DNA of 64,000 bases from Verpa conica (Eukaryota > Ascomycota > Pezizomycetes > Pezizales > Morchellaceae): NCBI GenBank assembly GCA_033030425.1, contig JAUFSD010000012.1, positions 1,116,001-1,180,000 of the forward strand, given 5' to 3'. The position numbers were made by a program, and so were the translations under genes. This document shows, in pieces, positions 1 to 11,913 of this stretch. Position 1 is the first letter of the stretch; every line of letters begins with the position of its first letter. The notes under the pieces were generated by a model. That model searched no databases. It was not told the origin of the DNA and saw nothing but the letters and a program-made list of their open reading frames with translations.

Positions 1-348
1 GAAATTTACGAAGACACAAAAAGATTCTATATCCAGGGCCGCGGTAAACGACGTGGTAGTATGACCGTAGTAGTAAAAGCTGCAGTCGACTTTGCCTTTA
101 TGATAGCAGGGCAACCAAGCGGGCTTGAATTCATTTGGAAGTCTCCCACTCAGGAAGAACTTTCGAGAAGCTCTTATGACCCTTCGACGGTAGAGGTTGT
201 GTTTACAGTACCATCTGAATTAGTGGATAATGGGGGAACGATGGAGCAAGCAACAGTCTTTCCAGGGTTCGGGAGACGGTTGCCAGAGGGTAAAATAACT
301 TTGTTAGAGAAGATCAAAATTCTCTTATATGTCCCGCCCCCCCTTTAG
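1..348 (+). CDS. Possible 3' end of an unknown gene (5' partial)
   Basis: The frame is open from the first base of the window to a TAG at 346-348, about 115 codons, with an internal ATG at 61. I recognise no domain. The protein has a mixed composition without low complexity or an obvious membrane segment, and ends in a proline run just before the stop. Because the frame is already open at the edge, it may be the last exon of a gene lying to the left; it may also be chance, since the following 1.6 kb looks like decayed repeats. Confidence is low. Confidence 0.22.
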   Translation, partial: EIYEDTKRFYIQGRGKRRGSMTVVVKAAVDFAFMIAGQPSGLEFIWKSPTQEELSRSSYDPSTVEVVFTVPSELVDNGGTMEQATVFPGFGRRLPEGKITLLEKIKILLYVPPPL

Positions 349-1974
349 AGTCCAAGGGCTCATTTAATCATTGAGGGGAAGGGGGAAAAAACCACCCTTT
401 AGAGATGGTTGGTTTACGCAAGTCACAAGATAGTTACTAATATGATTTTTACGTACTATATAGGTATTTTTAGTGGTAGCGTCAATGGCTCCAACTCGTG
501 TTTAAATTAAAAGGACTGATCTAGCTAGTTAGTTAGACCCTGTATATATTTTACTACCTTTTCTTTTAGTATTTTCTTTTTCTTATAGCGAGGTATGGCT
601 GTATATTTGCACCTCGCTATAAGAAACGCCAAAAATCAAGCAGATTTCGTTTCTTATAGTAGGTTTTCCGAAGATATCTTGTATAGCTAGGGTAGTCTTG
701 GTGCGGAAAAAAAAGTCGAGTGGATGTATCCGGGGGGGTTTCTTACAGCAAGTTTTTTTCTTACAGTGAGGTATGTTCCTTATAGCGAGGTGTGATTGTT
801 TATATATACTCGTTCCGTATCCCTGTCGAAGTTAAAGAAACACTAGGATAGCCTATTTTGTTATTAAAGTTAGCTTTCGTATCCCTGTAGTCCCCTCGAA
901 CCCTGAAAATTAGACAGGGATGGAGCTTTGATAGAGTGTAATTATGACATACAGATTTTACTGTTGCTAAGGGATGTGGTGAACCAACCAGTCCGGGTAA
1001 GGTTGGAGCAATTATATATGACAGGGAGGTCAATGATAAAGACTAGTACGTTCGGATGGTGTGGGCTGCTTTGTGTTTTTTACAATCAAAGAGTCTAAAC
1101 GAAGAAATGACCTAATTCGATCATGCAGAAAACTAGGATGATATTATGATGACAGATCAGGAGAGGGATTATCTAAGTTGGGGCATTCCTCTAAGCGGAC
1201 AGGTGTCTCTGTGGCTAGTAATACTTAGACTTGTCTACTAGCGTGTGCCACAATAGTGCCACTGGGGTATCTTCTCGTTTTGAGCTATAGAGTTCTATCG
1301 AGGATCTTTTTGGAAAGTCCTTTGAGAGAAGCCGCTATATACATATATGGATAAAATGTTTCTATAATTATCTAGTGGATACAAGCTCAAAATAGTTGTT
1401 CTTGCTGTCCTTTTCTTTGCCCTTGCCTTTACCTCACGTTCCTCGATCCTTTTTACCAGAGGCTTTAGAGTGGAAAAAGTGTATAGCTAGTCTAGAATCT
1501 ACTCGATGCCCCACTTTTTAAGCACTGCTAAAGCTTAGGATATGTATAATTATTAGTGCCTACGGTAGGCAGTAGGCAGGGCGATAAGGCTATTCTTTAG
1601 AGCACAGGGTCCAGCTTTATTGCTATGAGTTTTTTTATTGAATAGTAGAGATCTAGGGGAAGTAAAATTTACTAGTGAGTATAAAAGGATCTTCTGGGGA
1701 CTTACCGGTTTAGGGGAAATAACTTGCTGGTGAATGAGGGACTTGATTGTGGATGCACTACTAATGCTTGGCGGTGGTACCTGTTTAGGTACGAGGGTAT
1801 GCTATGTAGCATCAAGCATTTGGGTTAAAGCTTAATCAAACTCGAAATTTGTATTGCTATACCTGAATCCAAAAGCCTAAACCAAGTCCAAACAAATTCC
1901 CAAAATACTATAAAAATTATACACACGTACATAAGAAACGGTAGAAAAATAGTTCCATCTCAAACTCCTTATAC
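349..1974. other. Gene-free AT-rich spacer
   Basis: No coding frame of substance is seen on either strand. The stretch holds several copies of a short motif around cttatagcgaggt in both orientations (579-800), described separately, and otherwise stop-rich AT-rich sequence that looks like decayed repeat DNA. Confidence 0.6.
579..626. repeat. Perfect 16-bp inverted repeat (transposon-end-like)
   Basis: Bases 579-594 (tttcttatagcgaggt) are the exact reverse complement of 611-626, separated by 16 bases. Partial copies of the same motif follow at about 650, 755 and 777. The cttatag core also occurs in the ends of the MITE at 20.8 kb, so these are probably remnants of Tc1/mariner-pogo-type terminal repeats. 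Confidence 0.6.
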
Positions 1975-4021
1975 TTACTGTGGGAACTGCGAATAAATAT
2001 CGAGGCTAGCAAAGTAAGGCAGACGCACAGACTGAATCTGAGCAATGTTTGTACCAGAGTAGGTACTTGCTCTGAAAGTAGGATTCATAGGGTCAGAGAA
2101 AATATCTCCTTGAGCAGGATTAGCCTTAGTGTTGTTAACATCAAAGGCAGCCATCATGTCCTGATCCTCATGAACGGTGTTATGGCAATGGACTAAATTA
2201 TTTTAATAATAAGCAAAATGTTCGTATAGCCCTTAAGGTATTGATGGAACTTACACATGTACTGGCCAGTCCATGGGTGATATCTAGCGATCACGGTGAC
2301 AGTCTCATTTTCATCGAGGAAAACAACGTCCTATAGCCTGTTAGAATAACCCATGAGCAAATAATAGGAAAAAGGCATGCCTTGAAACCAGTTGACTCAT
2401 ACGGCTCAACGCCTCTACCATTCCTGGTAAGAACCTTGAAGTCGACCAAGTGAATATGGATTGGGTGGGCCCATCCTCCAGAGTTGTTAATCAACTTCCA
2501 GACCTCGACAGCACCAGCATTAGGCTTAGCAAGGATACGGTTTGCAACATCCGCGAAACCAAGACCATTTATCCTCCATTCGCCATTAGTGCGCTCAAAC
2601 CTAAACTCTCTATCAATGACCCCCGTATTCACAGGGAAGTCGAGATCCACAAGTGTAGAAGGAACAACACCATTTCCAGCAGTAGAAGAGACAGTGGTAC
2701 CAACATTAAACCGCATAACCTTGTTGGTGTTGGCAAAGTCTTCGTTACGGCTAAAGTCACGAGCGTTCTTCATCGTAAGTGTCTGCCCAGCATAGGCAGA
2801 AAAGTCGACAACGATCTCGTATCTCTCTGCAATTGCGATTATGAGGGTGTTTGTGTTCGTGGGGGTCTCCACATATCCGGAATCGGTACCCACAACCTTC
2901 ATGGGGACCTTAGCACCGCTGGATGTTTCGATCGTGAGCTTGTAAGACCTGCTAGTACTACCGTCGAGCATGCGGAACCTGTATTTTCGAGGTTCAACAT
3001 TCAGGAAGGGCCATGGGACACCATTGACGTGAATAATATCGCCATAGTAGCCTAAGTTGTTTTAGTTAATCTCTTAAATCTTCTAGGGTTGAGAGAACTA
3101 ACTACTATCTTCGGTTGCGGGTGACAAGGTTTTTCCATTCGACCGGTAAATTTTGTCTGCAATCAATAATGGGATATCGTAGGCTCCCTGGGGCAGCGCA
3201 AGTGCAGCCTCTTGGACAGGATCAGAAACGATGTAGAACGCTAAGGTTTTGTTAGCTAATTTACTATAGTACCTAATCTAAAGCTATTGGGACTTACCAG
3301 CTTGACCATGGAATACATTCTCGGCAGTAATGTCTGTTCAATTAAGAAGATTATGAGTAAGTAGGTTCAGGAGTATCATTAAGGGTAATAAATACTTACG
3401 AACTACGTGATCATGGTACCACAATGTACGAGGAGAGTGGTTAGGGTAAACATAATCCTTAAATTGACCAGTCTCAATTACATCCTCAGCCCAACCTATG
3501 AATATCTATTAGCAAAGTCCTTAAGAACCTATAGAGTAGCTACCCTACCATCAAATACTGGCCTACTTGGGGACCCATGAAGATGGATACTAGCAGGGTT
3601 TGGCACATTGTTGATGAACCTAACAACTGATCGTCTTCCGACAGTTGTTCTGATTAGGGGTCCAGGTGCTTGTCCATTATACCCCTGTAAATCTGTAGCC
3701 TGGAGATTTGGATAAACCTGCTTGGTAAAAGCGTCTATAGTGATTTGATAGAAATCAAAGATCTCTCCGGTAGTTGCATTTGTGTAAGTAGTCAACGGTT
3801 GCAACTCGCTCGGGATGACCAAAGGATCCTCTGTAGGTTCTTTATAAGCGACTCTAAGTATGAACGAGTGATTTTAGACGATTCTTACGGAAGATCCGAG
3901 TATAAACGGGACTAACCCAGTCATCGTCGTCAGAACGTTTCTCATTCTCCGTGTGAGCAAGCGGGTGCCCAAAGGCAGTGGAGAAGAGAGCGAAAGAAGC
4001 AAGAAAAGCGATGTTGCGCAT
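1975..4021 (-). CDS. Secreted multicopper oxidase, bilirubin oxidase/CotA type
   Basis: Four-copper oxidase that would oxidise phenolic or tetrapyrrole-like substrates and reduce oxygen to water outside the cell. The start at 4021 gives a hydrophobic signal peptide (first ~20 residues) followed by a Lys-Arg site. Copper ligands can be read in order: HLHG in the second exon, WYHDH in the third, HPIHIH near 2450-2475, and HCHNTVHEDQDMM at about 2150-2190, where the last Met is the axial type-1 copper position. The segments GAYDIPLLIADKIY and HLHGSPSRPVFDG are typical of the bilirubin-oxidase/CotA branch rather than of classical basidiomycete laccases. Several short introns interrupt the gene (the first 3888-3852; another lies between WTGQYM and CHCHN). 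All copper motifs are intact, so the enzyme should be active. The stop is at 1975-1977. Substrate is not predictable from sequence. Confidence 0.87.
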
Positions 4022-4126
4022 TTTTGAGGTGCTCAAGAATATAGCTTTTTAGACTAATGCTCAATCCTTAGTAGAGAATTAGACTGATGCTTTTGAGTGA
4101 AGGGACCCAAGTGGAATTGAGAGGGG

Positions 4127-4134
4127 TTTATATA
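4127..4134 (-). promoter_or_regulatory. TATA box of the multicopper oxidase
   Basis: TATATAAA on the minus strand lies about 105 bp upstream of the oxidase ATG at 4021. Similar boxes at similar distances precede the chitinase and the solute-binding protein genes of this window. Confidence 0.5.
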
Positions 4135-4139
4135 GACGG

Positions 4140-6940
4140 GTGAGAAGCTATGCCTGGATGGGACCTTCATAATAATTCCTCAAAATAGTGATCAGGAGTG
4201 CTAGGCTCTCACAAACCACAACTCTAAATGTGCAACAGCAGACTTTTACTAGCCAAGATATCCGAAAACAATCGTGGTCCAGAACCGTGCCCGAGCAAAT
4301 ACTGAAATGACAGTATGCCAAGATTCTAGATTCATCTCATGATATGAAATCATGTCTATTACCCCCACAAGCATGGGCGGTTATACATACTGGTACCACT
4401 GGAGCCCCCGAATAATGGTTATAGTACATCCTGGCATCTCTGGGTGGCGATAAGTTTTTAGCGAGAAGTAGACGTGGATCTTTGTTGGATACGGTACACG
4501 GGATCAAAATTGTAAACCCTAGTTGGTATTTCCCTTCCAAAACTTTGATTTTAAATTATTAAAATGGCGTATAAAGTTAATTTCTATCAGACATGTGAAA
4601 ATCTTGATTCAGATACTCACAGGCGGCACTAGCAGGCTATGCTGGACCTTAGGGGTAGTTAGACATATATGTCGAAAAATAAGACATTTCTTCACAATCT
4701 CCACAATTTTCACGAAATATATATATATATTTAGTATCATAGTTATATGATAATCAGCTCCAAAAGCTCTTATAGGTAAGAGAGTCACTCAAAATTTGAA
4801 GGCATTTATTGACTGTCTGTTAATCCTATAGTAAATACGAAGCTTATTCCGCGACCCCCTAGTAACAAATGGTAGTAAAGGTGGTCATATGCAAGACAAG
4901 GAGTGTCTATTCTCGTCAAACTTGTAAGACCTGCCACATATATCAACGGCAGTTCGAGGAAAGTGTACCGGGTTACGGCCAGAGTCTTGGCCTCTGTTAT
5001 TCTTACCGTATGAGTAACTAAGGCTACATATATGCTCTAGCAAATATCTAGACTGATATAATCCCAGTATTAGGCCGCTCTCGCTAATCAACCCCTAGCT
5101 AAACGTGACATGTGCCCCACGCGGCCAGGGGCCGAGGAAGATGGCAGAGCCTTTTTGTTTCGTTTTACGCCACATCTTGCAAAGAAAAATATTATATCAA
5201 GATATTTGGTGCAGGCTTGATATCCGTATTTCAGTGGTATCACAGGTGTTACTGTGATTTCTTGCGCCAAGAACAAGACCCCATGCCTACCGCTTATTGT
5301 TAGACCCCCCTGACACGCTAAAACTGTGCTCTATATTATTTTTGTGCGCCTTCTCCCTCCTCCATTTCGACAAATGAGCAGGGGATTTTCCCATAGAAGG
5401 TAGAGGGGACTACCAACATCCCTTCGCTTCGTTCTGAAGGAATCTGAGGGTCAGTGTGCATAACTAGGTTGCGCCCTTAATGAGAAAGGGGGTAGGCATA
5501 TGGGCGGATAGGGATCCGCAGCTAGTGATGTATTACATTATTAGGTGGAAATTTGCCTCCTAACTATCAGCTCTGATTTTCATTTCAACTTTGGTTTTCA
5601 CGAAGCTGCCGATATAAGAAGCTATTTTGTGCTATAGTCGGGATATTTATGTGGAGAATTAAGTTCGAGTGATATTGCTAGATGCGATATCGCTAAAGAT
5701 TGCTGGTAATTTATAACCTCAGGGTTCGAAAGCCTCGCAGCAGATCTGATTTGCAGAGCTGACTCGGGTATTACTTAGGACAGTAGCCTAGGGAATTTTA
5801 GGTATTAGTTTCCGAGTAAGATTACACATAAGTATTTCCCTAGCAATCACCATGTTCATCTTGACAGGCTGCTGGATTACATATAAAAATAACTATAAAG
5901 GCACTTACCGTGAGACAGCGAGCCCCCAGTGAATTAAGGTTATGCGCAAGTATATTACGATTTAACCTCCGGACTTTTCATCCGTGCGAGATTACCGAGC
6001 AACCCTAGGTTTTATGCTGCATTTCGAAAGGCGAATTCGCAGGTAGTCCAGCCGTGTGGCTTTTCTGATCCCTAAAAGAGCTAGAAGGTCTTATTAATAA
6101 ATTGCGTTCTGTCTAACCTTCCTAATTGTCGCCCCTGTATCTTGCCAAGCCAATTCCGATGTTAGAAATACCTTAACTCATGACCTTGCTAAACTAATAG
6201 ACCACATTCTTTAATTCTTATCCCATGGTAACTTCCCAAGCTATATGAGCCAACCAAGGGAACTAAAGAACAGGGGGTACAAAAACAATAGCGCGTTCAC
6301 TTATTGCACTGGTCTTGCCTCTATCTCGGCTAGATCTGAGATGGAAGGCTATAGGAGTTTTATAACATATCGGGGTTTATATCAAGTTCGGAATGGTTCT
6401 AGTTTTCTGATTTTTGCTAGAGAAAATGTTGGGAAGGCGACTCCAGAGTTATTGCCTCCTAATATCCAGATGCTTACCGCCAAATATCACAACTCATTGT
6501 CTAGACTTCGGCAAGTGCTCTAACTCCCGGAAGAGACTCTATACCTGGTAATAGAATAGATGTAGAATGTGGTAGGTGGCCTGCTTTGCGAGAATACGAA
6601 CTGATCAGCAGGGATGTGAGACAATGGAATCCACACCGCCACTGGCGATTAAATCTCTTAGAATACTCTCTTAAGCTCGTGACCTAATACTATAATTGTC
6701 AGCTTGTGTAGGCCATTCGTGGTTTTAATCTTGCTAGCTACCAGGTTTAAGGGCACCTCGTAGATCCTCCCTTCCTAGTACAGCCTAAGTAATAACTTTC
6801 TTTAGGCTCTTAGTCCGACTAAATAAACCCTAACCCTTGGTATGCACTAAGGATCAGGGTTCGAAAGCCTCCAAGGATCTTCATGATCTTCAGGTGCTAA
6901 GAAAGCTTCTCTGGACGGTTGGATAAATCAAGACATTATA
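4140..6940. other. Gene-free spacer, 2.8 kb
   Basis: Only short chance frames occur. The 18-base string tcagggttcgaaagcctc occurs exactly twice, at 5719-5736 and 6854-6871, in otherwise different surroundings, suggesting remnants of one repeat family. Nothing else is recognised. Confidence 0.6.
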
Positions 6941-7789
6941 ATGCCTATCACTCCTCCACTCCCAGCCCATGAAACCAAGAATAAACCAATCCTCCATTAT
7001 CCTGTCCTTCCAACTCCTCTGGTTCTGAGCCTGAGACAATCCGATACAACGCAAAATACAACTGGCTCCACGCTATGGTTGGGTGCCCAGGTTTTGGCGA
7101 TATATCTTTTCGATGTGTATGGATCCAAGCCACGATTGCCTGCTTCAGAGAACCCGCGGCCGAGGGCAATCGATCTCGGTTCCGGTATAGGGCTCACTGC
7201 AAATGTGATGGCTATGTTGGGGTTCAATGTTGTTGCGACCGATCTGAAGATTGTTATCGATGCTGTGTTGAGTCACAACATAGAGAATAATTCGGACCAC
7301 GTCAAAGTATGGGGACAAGAAACCGTGGTTGGTGGTGTCGCAAAGGGCTGTGGAAACATTGACGTCAGACAGTTGGATTGGTTTGTCGAACCAGAAGAGT
7401 GGGACTGGAATGGAGCAACGTCTATTGCGCCAAGAGAAGGACTGCCGTCGCCAGAGTCGGACAATGCTAGCGGCCCTCCTTTCGACCTCATTGTAACGGC
7501 AGATACACTTTATACCCAGGAGTTGGTTATTCCATTGCTAAGGACGATCAAAGAGCTGTCAATAAAATCAAGAAAAGGGAAGAAATGCCCACTAGTACTC
7601 GTTGCGTTAGAGAGGAGAGATCCACAAATTATCCAGTATGCCCTAGACCTAGCGAAAAAAGAAAAGTTTGACTGTAAGAAAGTTTCAGATGGGAAGCTCA
7701 AAAAGTGCTTGGATGCCGTAGGAATGAATTGGGGGAAAGAAGACTGGGAAGGGGTTGAGATCTGGAGATGGACACTTAGGTGCGAGTGA
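6941..7789 (+). CDS. METTL21-type protein-lysine methyltransferase
   Basis: A 282-residue, intronless class I SAM-dependent methyltransferase of the lysine methyltransferase 16 family (METTL21, VCP-KMT, fungal EFM-type enzymes), which modify translation factors or chaperones in the cytosol. Visible: TLWLGAQVLAIYL (residues ~44-56), the usual pre-motif of this family; AIDLGSGIGLTANVMAMLG (~76-94), the SAM-binding motif I; VVATDL (~97) as the acidic end of strand 2; and FDLIVTADTLYTQELVIPLL (~182-201), corresponding to the family D-x-x-Y motif. An insertion between residues ~145 and 180 is rich in Gly/Ser/Pro. Length is usual for the family. The start at 6941 precedes the family N-terminus with no better ATG. 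It most resembles fungal EFM6-like proteins, but the substrate cannot be assigned. Confidence 0.8.
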   Translation: MPITPPLPAHETKNKPILHYPVLPTPLVLSLRQSDTTQNTTGSTLWLGAQVLAIYLFDVYGSKPRLPASENPRPRAIDLGSGIGLTANVMAMLGFNVVATDLKIVIDAVLSHNIENNSDHVKVWGQETVVGGVAKGCGNIDVRQLDWFVEPEEWDWNGATSIAPREGLPSPESDNASGPPFDLIVTADTLYTQELVIPLLRTIKELSIKSRKGKKCPLVLVALERRDPQIIQYALDLAKKEKFDCKKVSDGKLKKCLDAVGMNWGKEDWEGVEIWRWTLRCE

Positions 7790-8240
7790 TGGATAATGTC
7801 ATCATATACGCCCCAGCGACAGCGTCTGTTTATTCTGGTTATACGGGTGGCATGTGTCATGTGTCTAGTTGTAAATTCCCCCTAAATCATTTATTTAGTT
7901 CAATATTAGCCTTTCCGGCATGTTGTCCTGCCTTCCGACTATGGCCATTAATGAAAGAAAGCGACGCTGTTATAAGATTTTATCTCTCCCACGTATTCTA
8001 AGCCACTATGCTAGTCACTTCCTTAGGCGTGTTAGGTAGGTAACTTGTACGACAGCTATGCCTACATGTATGTATTTCGACCGCAGCGGCCGCTCATATA
8101 TCTTGATCAAACTGTCTCGAATTGCTCATAGAATCTTAGAAGGGCGGGTAAGTTGTATAGTTTACTACAGTAATATTCCGCCTAGTTTATGAGCGTAGGG
8201 TGAGCCCCATGAGGTATAGCCAACTATATCAATAATCCTA
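7790..8240. other. Spacer, nothing recognised
   Basis: Downstream region of the methyltransferase, ending at the inverted repeat that bounds the transposon remnant. No gene or RNA is seen. Confidence 0.5.
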
Positions 8241-9980
8241 ATGAATGAATGAATTTATCATAAGTACATGCAACCCTAAGGTTATGGTACTCAATAATCC
8301 TAAGAAGCCTAGGAATAAGCAGAATTTAAATGAATTGACACTAGAAAAGCACCCCCAACGATGTTTCAATCACAAAGCAAAATATTTTAGAGAATTCTTA
8401 ATAGTCAGATTTGATTTACATTGTAGTATGTGTAACCATTCATTACTATTTATCTATATAGATGATGAGAGGGTCGGATCTCAGCCTCGAACCCCTCTCC
8501 CATCTCTTTATAAGGACACTTCCACTTCCACACTAGCGTCCCACTAACTCTACCATAACTACTCTCTGCATACATAAACTCGATTCATCAACTGGTCTTG
8601 TTTCCAGGCCTAACTTTTTCGTTCATAAGTCCTGTAGACATTCCTTTTCTATCTTGAAGCTCTTTTACGGGGCCGTGTAACACATGCCAGTCTTTCGCTA
8701 CATGTTGAACCTTGTGGGCCAGCCGGAAAAGCAATAGTATCTAAATATTCCGTGACTTTTAGCCTCATATAAAGTTCAATAATAACAATTAAAGTATAGA
8801 CCAGCTCTTACGAGTTTAGCCTTTTATACTGCTAACCTGAACCATTACAACTATAAATGGTATGCTCCAAATGCATTTCCTCCAGCTCCTCTCACCTCCT
8901 TTCCTCCTCGCTAAAAATAGACATGAAGGTACACACATCTCTAGCTAAGATAATGCCCCTTACTCCTCCATTACTATAATTTTATTCTATGTTTACTTAA
9001 TGCCTAATCCTAATGATAATTTTAGTGATATGTCTAAGACCCTTAACAGTAAACGAGATACAAGGCTAAAAACAAAAACCGCAACAATGCTAACTACATG
9101 TACCTACTTATCATACAATAAGGCTACATAACAATAAACAAAAATACAACACTAAAAGTAAAAGATGCAACAATACTAACTACCTACTTATCATAAAGCT
9201 AGATAACAGTAAACACAATGTAATAAAAAAAAACCATTCAATAGTTGGGTTTTTTAGTTAGTTCTTAAAGCAACAACTTGTTATATAGTTTAATACTATA
9301 TTTATTTCTATTTTTCCGGCCTCCACGAGTCTCAGACTCTCCCGTTCCGGTTTTTCCTTGTGAGACTCCTGGATTCCTTACCCAACCCTTGTCAGCCGCT
9401 ACATGAAACCTCGCCATGACATTAACTAAACCCAAGATAGATCAGGCAAAGCATATGCCATCACACACACACGACCTTATGTTGCCATCGTATCAAAGCT
9501 CTCAAATCCTAGTTTTCCCAAGCTAAAAATAGCTATCAGAGACTATACGTTGTCCTCCAGCCAACTCATAATGCCGAAAAAAATGTCATATCATTGCGAA
9601 CCTAGCTTGAAAGCACATTGAAATTACTCATCTCAATAGTATTGTAGCTATTCTACGGGGGAGGCTACAATTAAAGGAGATTAATCAATTAATCTATATA
9701 ACTGAATTTCTAGTATAGGTATAGCAAATAGAATGAGGTTTAATTACTCTATGATAGGGTAGTTAGTTTAATTTGAAGGGCTCCTACATCCCCACTTAAA
9801 TTTAAATATTACATGTATTGATGAATTGCATATTTTAACCAAATTGAAACCTCTCCCAATAAAAATGGAAAATAGATCGTGTGTTAATATATAAAACTAC
9901 ATAACCCAACCAAGACTAACCTTGTGTACCATGGCCTCAGGGCTAAATGTACTATGATTAATTCATTCATTCATTCATTC
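8241..9980. mobile_element. Decayed DNA transposon with terminal inverted repeats
   Basis: The left end begins with tandem GAAT units followed by ttatcataagtacatgcaac and then cctaagg (8242-8285). The right end, read inward on the minus strand from 9980, gives tandem GAAT units followed by taatcatagtacatttagcc and then ctgagg. The two ends are thus imperfect inverted repeats of roughly 40 bp bounding 1.74 kb. The interior is AT-rich with many stops and no readable transposase, consistent with an inactivated (possibly RIP-mutated) or non-autonomous element. A third copy of the end occurs at 37123-37160. Confidence 0.55.
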
Positions 9981-10374
9981 AAGGCCAACCCTGTACTCAT
10001 CGATCTGCGAGTGATGATCTATGAATTTAATATTCGTCAGTAGAAGGAATCACTGATGATCACTCGCACTAGTTGACTCCACGGTAAAAACAGACATAAA
10101 TCGAGAAAACCGATGGAAAGCTAATTTTCATTGTATCCATAAACACAAAACAGCATGTTGTATATAAAATACAAAAATCAAACTACCGCCAATAGTACGT
10201 ACAGCCGACCACCCAAGCAAAGGACCAATTAGCATAAAAATGAGTAGAGTAGGGAGGAAAAAGAAACCTCCAGAAACAGTAACATAGAAAAACAGTTAGG
10301 GTAATAGAAGTAGTAAAGAACCCGCCCAGAAACCACACTATACAATAACCTCTTCCTATCCCGTGCATCAATGG
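9981..10374. other. Spacer 3' of the DUF1776 gene
   Basis: AT-rich sequence that probably holds the 3' untranslated region of the minus-strand gene that follows. No other feature is seen. Confidence 0.45.
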
Positions 10375-11913
10375 TTAAACTTTCTCCCATTCCACGCTCC
10401 CTTCGCTAGTACTCGTGCTCCCTCCCCAGCCAAATCCCACCCCTACAGTCTCTTCCGCCTTTCCTGCATTCAACATCCACTCCAACAACTTATCTGGTGC
10501 ACATTTCCCAAGTATCTCATAAACAAAGCTCCCACTCCCAACTCTCCGCACCTTTCTCGGCTTTACCGCAGTAAGTGCGTCAAACACCGCTAGATGTAGT
10601 TCTCGGAGCGAGCTGCCCTTATATATCCCGCTGCTTCCATTTCCATGACTACCAATACTCTTTCCTGACTGTTGTGCTGCATAGCTTTTGGCATATGCAG
10701 CTCTTGCCGCAGGAGGCCATTGCAAGATGTCTGCACGGGCGGCGTTGAGGAGTTGGATAGGATGGGAACTCTTATTTCCCTGTACATTCGAGGTGTCAAA
10801 CGTGCCAAGCTTCAAGTGACATACATCCACACCCACAGGACCTAGCTCACGGCGTAGGCTAGTTACTAGGCTATCAAGTCCAGCTACAGCCGCAGCTTCG
10901 GGAGCGTGGAATGGTGGCGCGAGAGGTGAGATAATATTTGGTGTCATGATGACGAGACGAGAGTTGAACTCGCAAATGGTACGGAGGAAGGATTTAATAG
11001 TGACTACTGTGGAGAGGATTTTTAAGTTCAGTGTGTCGGACCAGAAATCGATCGGGATTATTTCCACCGGGCCGGAGGGATAGGTTGTGTCCGGAATGAT
11101 GATTACCCCAGAAAGGTGGAGACGGTGGGGGTGAGCACCAGGGAACGAATGGACTGGTGTTGAGATATATGTATTGAATCGTTCAATAGCAGATTGTGCA
11201 CTCTCGGGCTATAGACGGAAAAAAAAAGAGAAAAAAAGAGAAATGTTAGTATGGGCGGGGTAGAGGGATTGAAAGATTTACGAACATCCAGAATATCAAC
11301 ATTCAACGGGCGGATATCACTACGCCCTTCATTCATAACGACCTGTTCATCCTCAACGCTATTGACAACTACAAACACAATAAACCCCCTACGATCCATA
11401 TCCAGTGCCAAACTCCTCAATATCGGATCATGCGGTGACCCCGCAAGAACTACTCCCCAAAGGTGCCCCCATAATCAGCATTCGCCACCCCATCAAATCC
11501 ACCTCTTCCCCCCAACCGCAAGGAAGGGATTTGAACTAACCAACAACCTCCTTCCTCCCCCCATCAGCCGCTTTCTTTGCCCTCAACTTCTTCGTCTTCT
11601 TATTCCTGCCATAAAGATACCCTCCAACCCCCAGCCCCGTGCCAACCATCAACCCAACAGCCCACTTGTTCTCCTTCACCCACCCAACGATCCCACCGTT
11701 CCCAACAGCCTTCTCGATAATCCTAGATGATACCGGCGGGGGCGGTGGAGCCGGCCGTGCAGCCTCGGGAAGCCATGTGGAATTCGCTAATGTCTTGCGG
11801 ATAACGGTGGCTGCAGCGTCGGCTTTTTGGTCGATTGCGTCAGCAGCGTTGAAGAGTTGGGATTTTAGAGACCAAGCGAGGTTTGTAAGCTGTTCTTGGA
11901 GCTGTTCGGTCAT
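10375..11913 (-). CDS. DUF1776 family protein (short-chain dehydrogenase-like)
   Basis: Fungus-specific DUF1776 protein, about 455 residues, function unknown; the family resembles short-chain dehydrogenases. Exon 1 (11913 to ~11542) encodes a helical N-terminus, the STWLPEAARP segment typical of this family, a proline stretch, and one transmembrane-like helix with a Lys/Arg-rich tail, so the protein is likely membrane anchored. Exon 2 (~11443-11295) starts with LAGSPHDPILRSLALDMDRR, the counterpart of the nucleotide-binding first strand and helix. Exon 3 (~11208-10375) continues through ESAQSAIERF, GVIIIPDTTYPSG and the C-terminal domain, ending at 10375. Intron boundaries are GT..AG and keep the frame. 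No catalytic Tyr-x-x-x-Lys is obvious, so enzymatic activity is doubtful. Confidence 0.75.

Noticed and set aside
5719..6871. gggttcgaaagcctc at 5721 and 6856 as tRNA T-arms
   Set aside because: No matching anticodon, D-arm or acceptor stem could be built around either copy.
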